11,303 nucleotides of DNA from Actinomycetes bacterium (GTDB taxonomy: Bacteria > Actinomycetota > Actinomycetes > Propionibacteriales > Propionibacteriaceae): the NCBI GenBank assembly GCA_023419175.1, contig JAEZYG010000002.1, positions 1-11,303 on the forward strand. The letters are read 5' to 3'. Made by a program: the position numbers and the translations under genes. The notes beneath the pieces were generated by a model. It made no database searches, was not told where the DNA came from, and saw nothing but the letters and a program-made list of their open reading frames with translations. Every line of letters starts with the position of its first letter. The first letter of the stretch is position 1. Below are positions 5,704 to 11,303 of this stretch, piece by piece.

Positions 5704-6335
5704 TGTTCACCTTCTGTTATCGTCATATCACAGATCTGCTCGGCGATGATAGGAACCATCGCACGTAGCGCTTTCCCTCGATGGGAGATAGCGTCTTTAG
5801 TCTCATCACTCATCTGAGCACTCGTCAGATTCTGGTCATTTCCCTCCAGAGGAATGAAGATCGGATCATAACCGAAACCGCGATCTCCTCTAGCGGAGGT
5901 TGCGATATATCCTTCCATCGTTCCCTCAGTGGAAAAGAGACGTCCGTCAGGAAAGGCGAGGACACATGAACAGACGAAACGTGCCCTCCTGGATTCCTCG
6001 TCCACATCATCGATTTGACGAAGCACTAAATCGGTATTCGCCTGATCGTCGCCATGGCTACCTGCCCATCGTGCCGAGCGCACTCCTGGCATCTGATTGA
6101 GAGCATCGATGCATAGACCGGAATCGTCAGCTAAGGTCGGCAAACCGCTATGCTCAGCTCCCGCTTTGGCTTTAAGAGCAGCATTTCCCTCAAAGGTCCA
6201 CTCGCTTTCCACAGGCTCCTCATAGGGGGGAATATCGCTCAACGTGCAGATCTCAAGAGGTAGAGAATGGGTCTGGACGATCCGCATCAGCTCACGCAAT
6301 TTCTTCTTATTATTCGTCGCTAAGAGCAGCTTCAT
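5700..6335 (-). CDS. rdgB: non-canonical purine NTP pyrophosphatase (dITP/XTP pyrophosphatase)
   Basis: It hydrolyses dITP, ITP and XTP to monophosphates, keeping deaminated purines out of DNA and RNA. The protein has 211 residues, normal for the HAM1/RdgB family. It shows the N-terminal LLATNNKKKLREL, the TFEGNAALKA motif (47-56), the catalytic ADDSGLCIDAL with Asp71, GVRSARWAG, the substrate-binding RGFGYDPIF (152-160), and DETKDAISHRGKAL near the end. The start is ATG 6335 with GAGGAG 8 bases upstream, 3 bases after the rph stop. It overlaps thyA by 4 bases. The rph-rdgB order is common in actinobacteria. Confidence 0.96.
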   Translation of the reverse strand: MKLLLATNNKKKLRELMRIVQTHSLPLEICTLSDIPPYEEPVESEWTFEGNAALKAKAGAEHSGLPTLADDSGLCIDALNQMPGVRSARWAGSHGDDQANTDLVLRQIDDVDEESRRARFVCSCVLAFPDGRLFSTEGTMEGYIATSARGDRGFGYDPIFIPLEGNDQNLTSAQMSDETKDAISHRGKALRAMVPIIAEQICDMTITEGEQ

Positions 6336-6338
6336 CTC

Positions 6339-7064
6339 TCACTCTCCTCGAAGAAGGCGACCTTGTAGAGAAGTGAGCTGACGGCATCCTTCCTGACCCA
6401 AATCGAGCAAAGTGCTCAACATCGTCCGATCGAAAGGTTCGCCTTCTGCCGTTCCTTGAACTTCGATAAGACGTCCATCACCGGTGCAAATGATATTCAT
6501 ATCGGTATCAGCAGCAGAATCCTCTTCATAGCACAGGTCGAGCATGGGCTGTCCATGGACGATTCCGACACTGATCGCGCTGACAGAATCTTTCAATGGC
6601 TCACCGCGCAACAGATTGCGCTCACGCAGATATTCGACGGCATCATAGAGAGCAACATAGGCTCCAGTGATCGAGGCTGTACGAGTTCCTCCGTCCGCTT
6701 GAAGAACATCGCAGTCGATAAGAATCGTATTTTCTCCCAATGCCTTAAAATCGATAATCCCTCGCAAAGCCCGTCCGATCAGACGGGAGATTTCATGAGT
6801 GCGCCCACCAACTTTTCCACGTCGAGATTCTCGATCTGAACGGGTATGGGTTGAACGCGGAAGCATCTCATATTCCCCGCTGATCCATCCCAGACCGGAA
6901 TCTTTACGCCAACGTGGAACACCTTCCGTCACTGAGGCTGCGACAAGAACTTTGGTCTTACCGAATTCAACAAGTACCGAACCTTCGGCGTGATCGAGCC
7001 AACCGCGCGTAAAACGCACGGGGCGCATCTGATCGTTCTCTCGTCCATCTATGCGTTGTGCCAC
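6339..7064 (-). CDS. rph: ribonuclease PH
   Basis: A phosphate-dependent 3'-5' exoribonuclease that trims tRNA precursors and structured RNA ends, working as a hexamer. The protein has 241 residues, typical. It shows RIDGR at the N-terminus, WISGEYEMLPRSTHTR, GGRTHEISRLIGRALR (Arg88, matching E. coli Arg86), LQADGGTRTASITGAY (Arg128, the phosphate-binding position) and LDLCYEEDSAADTDMN. The start is GTG 7064; it gives the family's RxDGR N-terminus, but no good ribosome site precedes it. Only 48 bases separate it from the U tract of the lutC terminator, so its promoter must be very compact or transcription reads through. It is the first gene of the five-gene unit. Confidence 0.96.
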   Translation of the reverse strand: MAQRIDGRENDQMRPVRFTRGWLDHAEGSVLVEFGKTKVLVAASVTEGVPRWRKDSGLGWISGEYEMLPRSTHTRSDRESRRGKVGGRTHEISRLIGRALRGIIDFKALGENTILIDCDVLQADGGTRTASITGAYVALYDAVEYLRERNLLRGEPLKDSVSAISVGIVHGQPMLDLCYEEDSAADTDMNIICTGDGRLIEVQGTAEGEPFDRTMLSTLLDLGQEGCRQLTSLQGRLLRGE

Positions 7065-7112
7065 ACGTCAACGCTACCCGCCATATCGCCTAGATGGGGA
7101 TTACCCCTCGCG

Positions 7113-7163
7113 AAAAAGAAAAAAATAACGGTGGGAAGCCAGCCGAAGCCAACTCCCCACCGT
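7113..7163 (-). terminator. strong intrinsic terminator after lutC
   Basis: On the minus strand the 16-base arm ACGGTGGGGAGTTGGC (7163-7148) pairs fully with GCTGGCTTCCCACCGT (7143-7128) around a UUCG loop. Four of the 16 pairs are G-U wobbles. It is followed by UAUUUUUUUCUUUUU (7127-7113). It starts 10 bases after the lutC stop. In the plus direction the four wobbles become A-C mismatches, so it is one-directional. It separates the lactate genes from rph. Confidence 0.9.
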
Positions 7164-7172
7164 ACAGAACGG

Positions 7173-7832
7173 TCACTCAGGAATGATGACGTAAAGGGTG
7201 CGAGGACCGTGCACGCCTTCAACGCGGTTGAGCTCGATATCGCTCGTAGCAGATGGGCCAGAAATCCAAGTGAAAGGCTGCCCCTTATCTACTGAAGGCT
7301 TCAGACGGGTAACCGCCTCGGGAACCGACGAAACCACCTGATCGGCACGAACAACGCAGATATGGGCATCTGGCACCAAAGTCAAAGCGCGTCGTCCCTG
7401 ATCCTCGGAATGATCGAGCATGATCGTTCCCGTCTCGGCAGAGCTGACAGCCGAAGCTGTAACAACGCCACCCATATCGTTTAGCTCACGTGGGGTGAAC
7501 GGCTTAGCGGGATCGTCTACATGGACGGTGACCTTCTTCGCCAAGGCTTCCTTCCAGGATTCATCAAGCCCTGAAGGGATCACAACCGAATCGATTCCGA
7601 TCTCATCGACTGCTTTAGCCAATTCCTCGAGAAGTTTATCGGCAGGACAGCGCACGACTGTCGCCTTATAATCTTCAACGCGTTCGACAAAGACATCGAT
7701 GATATCTCCGCCGACATCGACCGGCTGTCCAAAAGCCCACTCGATCGGGGAGTCAACCTCAATGGGGACGTCACGGGGTACGTCTGCCAACGAGGCGCGG
7801 ATTCGTGCAAAGATTTCTTCTTTAGCGCTCAC
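7173..7832 (-). CDS. lutC: lactate utilization protein C (LutC/YkgG family)
   Basis: This is the third subunit of the LutABC L-lactate oxidation complex, which converts L-lactate to pyruvate in the cytoplasm. The protein has 219 residues, typical. It shows the N-terminal SAKEEIFARIRASL, GVVTASAVSSAETGTIML in the core, LTLVPDAHICVV, and the diagnostic C-terminal GPSATSDIELNR followed by GVHGPRTLYVIIPE. The frame is open upstream to 7952, but the family's N-terminus and a GAGGAG 7 bases upstream fix the start at GTG 7832, in a 4-base GTGA overlap with lutB. It is the last gene of lldP-lutA-lutB-lutC and is followed at once by the terminator. Confidence 0.93.
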   Translation of the reverse strand: MSAKEEIFARIRASLADVPRDVPIEVDSPIEWAFGQPVDVGGDIIDVFVERVEDYKATVVRCPADKLLEELAKAVDEIGIDSVVIPSGLDESWKEALAKKVTVHVDDPAKPFTPRELNDMGGVVTASAVSSAETGTIMLDHSEDQGRRALTLVPDAHICVVRADQVVSSVPEAVTRLKPSVDKGQPFTWISGPSATSDIELNRVEGVHGPRTLYVIIPE

Positions 7833-9355
7833 TTTTGATCTCCTCGATTCTTCTTCCACCACTGACGGAAGGACTGGGCAGGAACCATCGGCACATCGCG
7901 CGCATTGGTCCAACGCGACAGCGGAGGCGGTAGCGGACCGATCTTTTGCCATCCGAAGATCTGACCGAGCACCTTGCCGCCGAGAGACGACGCCTTACCA
8001 GCCAAAGCCAGATTGCGATGATCGTTCATCACCCATGACGCCACGGACATGAGATAAGGCTCGGGGGTATTGGGCAGGTGAGGCGGATCTGCCTTCTTGG
8101 CTTCCACCACTTTATTGCGCTCGTGGACGAGAATATCCGAGATCGGAATCTTGACCGGACATACCTCGTTACAGGCTCCACACAGGGAGGAGGCGAAGGG
8201 CAAGGAACGGTCGATAGCCGAATCCGTACCGCGCAACTGCGGGTTGAGGATCGCGCCGATCGGTCCGGGATAAACCGAACCATAGGCGTGACCACTGACG
8301 CGTTCGTAAACCGGGCAGATATTCATACAAGCCGAGCAACGGATACAACGCAACGCCTCGCGACCGACCGGATCTTTCAAGACATTGGTACGTCCATTAT
8401 CGACCAAGACGACATGGACATTCTTCGGCCCATCGCCTTCACGAGCACCTGTCCAGCACGATACATAGGGAGCCATTCTCTCACCGGTGGAGGAACGTGG
8501 CAGCAACTGCAAGAAGACTTCGAGATCTTGGAAGGTCGGGACGATCTTTTCGATACCCACAACCGAGATCAAAGTCTCGGGCAGGGTCAAACACATACGT
8601 CCGTTACCTTCGGATTCCATCACGACCAAAGAGCCGGTCTCAGCGACGACGAAGTTCGCACCCGATGTGGAGGTCTTGATGCGCATGAATTTCTCACGCA
8701 GGTGACGACGAGCGGCCGCTGCCAGATTCTTTGGATTATCGTCCAGATCGGCAGGAGGAGGAGTTCCGTAACGAGCCATCTCCTCGAGGAAGATCTCGCG
8801 GATCTCTGCGCGGTTGCGGTGAATGGCCGGAACGAGAACGTGGCTGGGACGATCATGTCCAAGCTGAACGATCAACTCTGCCAAGTCGGTTTCCCAAGCC
8901 GCAATACGCTGCTCTTCCAAGGCTTCGTTCATATCGATCTCTTGGGAGACCATGGACTTAACCTTGACGACTTCTTTCTCCCCAGACTGCTTGACCAGAT
9001 CGATCACGATGCGGTTAGCCTCTTCAGCGTCACGAGCCCAGTGGACGTGACCGCCGTTGCGGGTGAAGTTTTGTTCAAACTGTTCCAGATATTGGTCGAG
9101 ATGACGGGCAGCGCGATCCTTAATCTGGCTACCTGCGAAACGCAGATCTTCCCAGTTGTTCATCTCGGATACCACCAGACGGCGCTTCTTACGAATCGTC
9201 GTGGTGGCGTGCTGGAGATTAATGCGTTTTTGATGATTCTTGATCTCGCGCTTAGCAGCAATCGGGAAGCGCGGGGAATCGATCAGATTACCGGCAGGAG
9301 GCGCCGGTGTGAGGCGCTCCGGGGCGCCGCCATGGGGACGTGCCTCTACGCTCAT
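7829..9355 (-). CDS. lutB: lactate utilization iron-sulfur protein B
   Basis: This is the iron-sulfur electron-transfer subunit of LutABC. The protein has 508 residues, slightly longer than the usual 470-490 because of a Pro/Ala-rich N-terminus (residues 1-30). A DUF162/LUD-type core (about 120-310) includes TSTSGANFVVAETGSLVVME, LPETLISVVGIEKIVPTF and LLPRSSTGERMAPYVSCWTG. Two cluster motifs follow: C337-C340-C343-C347 in CIRCSACMNICP and C392-C395-C399 in CGACNEVCPVKIP. The second shows three of the usual four cysteines in a row, as in relatives. The start is ATG 9355, overlapping the lutA stop as TGATG, with GGGAG about 7 bases upstream; the longer open frame to 9454 lies inside lutA and is rejected. 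It overlaps lutC by 4 bases. Confidence 0.95.
   Translation of the reverse strand: MSVEARPHGGAPERLTPAPPAGNLIDSPRFPIAAKREIKNHQKRINLQHATTTIRKKRRLVVSEMNNWEDLRFAGSQIKDRAARHLDQYLEQFEQNFTRNGGHVHWARDAEEANRIVIDLVKQSGEKEVVKVKSMVSQEIDMNEALEEQRIAAWETDLAELIVQLGHDRPSHVLVPAIHRNRAEIREIFLEEMARYGTPPPADLDDNPKNLAAAARRHLREKFMRIKTSTSGANFVVAETGSLVVMESEGNGRMCLTLPETLISVVGIEKIVPTFQDLEVFLQLLPRSSTGERMAPYVSCWTGAREGDGPKNVHVVLVDNGRTNVLKDPVGREALRCIRCSACMNICPVYERVSGHAYGSVYPGPIGAILNPQLRGTDSAIDRSLPFASSLCGACNEVCPVKIPISDILVHERNKVVEAKKADPPHLPNTPEPYLMSVASWVMNDHRNLALAGKASSLGGKVLGQIFGWQKIGPLPPPLSRWTNARDVPMVPAQSFRQWWKKNRGDQK
7840..7845 (-). promoter_or_regulatory. ribosome binding site that fixes the lutC start
   Basis: GAGGAG on the minus strand lies 7 bases before GTG 7832. 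It excludes the much longer open frame beginning at 7952, which has no family match in its first 40 residues. Confidence 0.7.
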
Positions 9356-10140
9356 CAGTCTTCTCCCTCCGTATTGGCGAGGATCTCTACCAGGTGGATG
9401 GGCTGGATACCGGCGTTGATACGGTTGAGCACACCGGAGATATTCAGCAGACACAGATTGTCACCAGTGACCAGATATTCAGCGCCAGTCGAGGCGACAT
9501 TGCGTGCCTTGGCTCCTGCCATAGCGGTCGAAACGTCCGGATTCTTCAGTGAGAAGGTACCGCCGAAACCGCAGCATTGATCAGCATCGGGCAGTTCTCG
9601 CAGATCGATACCACGCACGTTCTTTAACAGCTGCAAAGGCTTATCGCCGACTTTCGCCACACGCATGGAATGGCAGGTCGGGTGATAGGTCACGCGATGG
9701 GGGAAATAGGCACCGACATCGGTGACGCCGAGAACGTCCACCAAGAACTCGCTGATGTCATAGGTACGCGAGGCGAGATCAGCGACACGACGAGCGACAG
9801 CATCGCCCGCATCGCGACGCGCCAACATCTCATGTTGGTGGCGCACGGCTCCCACACAGGATCCCGAGGGGCCAATGATGTATTCGTATTTCTCGAAGGC
9901 CTTGAGGAAGGTCTTTACCGAACCGGTAGCTTCATCAAAATATCCGGTATTGGTAAAGATCTGCCCACAACATGTCTGCTCTTCGGGGAACTCGACCTTA
10001 CAGCCGAGACGTTCCAAGAGCTTGACCGTTGCGATGGGAGTATTGGGGAACATGATGTCGTTCGCACAGGTAGCGAACAGAGCCACGGTCATCCCCGCTC
10101 CCGGCTTGGCCGTCCGAGCGTCCGTAATGGTGCTCGTCAT
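9355..10140 (-). CDS. lutA: lactate utilization protein A (CCG-motif Fe-S oxidoreductase)
   Basis: This is a LutABC subunit related to the CCG-domain proteins of glycolate oxidase (GlcF) and heterodisulfide reductase. The protein has 261 residues, a little over the usual 240 because of a 16-residue N-terminus (MTSTITDARTAKPGAG). It has two cysteine-rich modules: EEQTCCGQ (Cys57/58) with an upstream ATCAND, and DADQCCGFGGTFSLKN (Cys189/190) with YHPTCHSMR before it. These ligate the iron-sulfur cluster and connect with LutB. The start is ATG 10140 with AAGGAG 5 bases upstream; ATG at codon 17 is possible but has no such site. It follows lldP by 57 bases and overlaps lutB by one base. Confidence 0.95.
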   Translation of the reverse strand: MTSTITDARTAKPGAGMTVALFATCANDIMFPNTPIATVKLLERLGCKVEFPEEQTCCGQIFTNTGYFDEATGSVKTFLKAFEKYEYIIGPSGSCVGAVRHQHEMLARRDAGDAVARRVADLASRTYDISEFLVDVLGVTDVGAYFPHRVTYHPTCHSMRVAKVGDKPLQLLKNVRGIDLRELPDADQCCGFGGTFSLKNPDVSTAMAGAKARNVASTGAEYLVTGDNLCLLNISGVLNRINAGIQPIHLVEILANTEGED

Positions 10141-10171
10141 ATTTGCTCCTTACTTAGTGTTTTTCTGACAT

Positions 10172-10185
10172 CTCGGCGTACCGAG
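10172..10185 (-). other. small hairpin between lldP and lutA
   Basis: On the minus strand CTCGG and CCGAG (5 bp) enclose a TACG loop in the 57-base gap between lldP and lutA. No U tract follows, so it is not a terminator. It may stabilise or mark a processing site in the shared transcript, but a 5-bp stem is short and could be chance. Confidence 0.35.
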
Positions 10186-10197
10186 TTATCGGAAGTT

Positions 10198-11303
10198 TTA
10201 GGCCGGTAGAATCCAGCCGAGGACAGGCATCGCCATCAATCCAACGACGATACATAGGGCAATCAGCAAGACAACGCTCCACGGCATCGACTTGCGTAGC
10301 ATGTCCGCTTCTTTGCCATCGACTGCAGTAGCGGCGATTGCCAAGGTCTGAGGGGCGATCATCTTGCCCACAGCTCCACCAACAACGTTGGCGGCGACCA
10401 AGAGATTTGCATTGACGCCAATCTGATTAGCAGCGGTCTGCTGCAAACTGGCGAAGAGAGCCATTGTCGAAGTACCCGATCCGGTTACGGCGGTACCGAT
10501 ATAGCCGAGGATCGGTGAGACGAATGGGAAGACAACACCGGCGCCAGCGAGCCAATAACCGATGGTCAAGGTCTCACCGGACAGGTTCATCTCGTAGGCC
10601 AAGGCCAAGACGGCACCGATGGTCAAGAAAGTCCAGCGAAGTTTATAAACCTGGGTGGTAAAGACCTTCCAGATATCGCCGATCTTCATACGGAAAATCA
10701 AGCCGACGATCACGCCAGAGATCAACAGCAAGGTACCAGGAGACGATAGCCAGGGGAAGGTATAGGTGATGGTGCTTGTCTGAGGCTCACCTGCGGAGCT
10801 GAGCAGAAGAGGTTGACCATCCGCCCATAGACCAGGCCACTGGATCTTGATATTGGTCGCCGCCAAAGCTTTCTTGACGACGGGAACAAGCTGAGTGACG
10901 GAGAATACGACGATGACGAAGATATAGGGGAACAAAGACCACATGACCTTAGAGGTGGTGATGGACGCCTTTGCTTCAGCCAAATCAACCGTCTTACCTG
11001 TCAGATCGAGAGCGGCTTGATCGGAACCTTGAGGCTTCCAGATACGCAAGAAAGCTACACCGATCGCCAAGCTGAACAAGGAGGCGACCATATTGGTCAG
11101 CTCAGGAGAAAGACCAGCAGTAAACCATGTACCTGCCGAATAGCTCACACCGACGACGAGAGCCAACGGCCATACCTGCTTGAGACCGCGGACACCGTCC
11201 ATGATGACAAGGAGGAGGAGGGGAACCAGCCAGACGAATAGGGATGTCTGACGCGAGACGAAAACGCTGACGTCAACGGCATTGAGCTCTGCCACCTTTG
11301 CAC
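10198..11303 (-). CDS. lldP: L-lactate permease, C-terminal part (runs off the right edge)
   Basis: This membrane transporter (LctP/LldP family) imports L-lactate with protons. About 368 C-terminal residues are present; the family is usually about 530-560 long, so roughly the first third is missing. The frame stays open through the right edge; the GTG at 11295 (before AELNAVDVS) is internal, because the sequence after it aligns with the middle of LldP (SVFVSRQTSLFVWLVPLLLL, MDGVRG). There are at least seven hydrophobic segments. The C-terminal signature is clear: GSGTSTMALFASLQQTAANQ, LLVAANVVGGAVGKMIAPQT and LAIAATAV. It lies directly upstream of lutABC on the same strand, so transport and oxidation of lactate are probably co-transcribed. 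No regulator of the operon is within the window. Confidence 0.93.
   Translation of the reverse strand, partial: AKVAELNAVDVSVFVSRQTSLFVWLVPLLLLVIMDGVRGLKQVWPLALVVGVSYSAGTWFTAGLSPELTNMVASLFSLAIGVAFLRIWKPQGSDQAALDLTGKTVDLAEAKASITTSKVMWSLFPYIFVIVVFSVTQLVPVVKKALAATNIKIQWPGLWADGQPLLLSSAGEPQTSTITYTFPWLSSPGTLLLISGVIVGLIFRMKIGDIWKVFTTQVYKLRWTFLTIGAVLALAYEMNLSGETLTIGYWLAGAGVVFPFVSPILGYIGTAVTGSGTSTMALFASLQQTAANQIGVNANLLVAANVVGGAVGKMIAPQTLAIAATAVDGKEADMLRKSMPWSVVLLIALCIVVGLMAMPVLGWILPA

Noticed and set aside
5362..5817. Plus-strand open frame opposite thyA and rdgB
   Set aside because: Antisense shadow of two well-matched genes, without a ribosome site or recognisable domain.
7833..7952. Forty extra N-terminal codons for LutC containing a Cys-rich stretch (CARCADGSCP)
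   Set aside because: They lie inside the coding end of lutB, have no ribosome site, and LutC's family N-terminus begins at GTG 7832 after GAGGAG.
9356..9454. Longer LutB start
   Set aside because: The added residues are lutA sequence read out of frame; ATG 9355 with a purine-rich site and a TGATG overlap is the natural start.
8078..9580. A 500-codon open frame on the plus strand, opposite lutB and part of lutA
   Set aside because: It is an antisense shadow: the minus strand encodes LutB and LutA with full cofactor motifs, the plus product matches no family I know, and no ribosome site precedes it.
11293..11295. GTG as the true start of a shorter lldP
   Set aside because: The following residues align with the middle of LldP and the frame is open to the edge, so the gene continues outside the window.

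Overview
The window looks like the chromosome of an actinobacterium of moderate G+C content. The signs are the DUF3618 protein, an actinobacterial-type DinB with an RPGQDV-type C-terminal extension, a second GroES-like protein apart from any groEL, the rph-rdgB neighbourhood, and a DHFR of the QPF...EDWARFK form that I associate with Bifidobacterium/Actinomyces-type organisms. The genus cannot be fixed from this sequence; an Actinomycetaceae-like or propionibacterial-like host is my best guess.

Layout. Positions 1-272 hold an intrinsic terminator for the gene to its right (197-236). They also hold an AT-rich stretch with short palindromes and a possible small minus-strand reading frame (22-141) that carries an 11-base C/G homopolymer. 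Next is a two-gene minus-strand unit (970-273): a DUF3618 membrane protein followed by a GroES-like protein with a 4-base overlap. Divergent from it is a BCP/PrxQ-type peroxiredoxin (1072-1554, plus). A tRNA-Leu(UAG) at 1581-1662 follows, then a DEDDh 3'-5' exonuclease with a C-terminal membrane anchor (1769-3025, plus).

The remaining genes are all on the minus strand. Transcribed right to left, the first unit is lldP (cut by the right edge) - lutA - lutB - lutC, which imports L-lactate and oxidises it to pyruvate. It ends in a strong terminator with a UUCG loop (7113-7163). The second unit is rph - rdgB - thyA - folA - dinB, five tightly packed or overlapping genes. It combines RNA 3'-end processing, removal of damaged purine nucleotides, dTMP synthesis with folate recycling, and a translesion polymerase. 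dinB ends tail to tail with the exonuclease gene in a shared TTAA.

Most of the window is ordinary core metabolism with good family matches, and I see no convincing new multi-gene system. The points that deserve a second look are the G-tract reading frame at the left edge, the membrane-anchored exonuclease, the peroxiredoxin lacking its usual second cysteine, and the DUF3618/GroES-like pair. There is no CRISPR array, insertion sequence, integrase or rRNA. No stretch longer than 300 bases lacks a gene.
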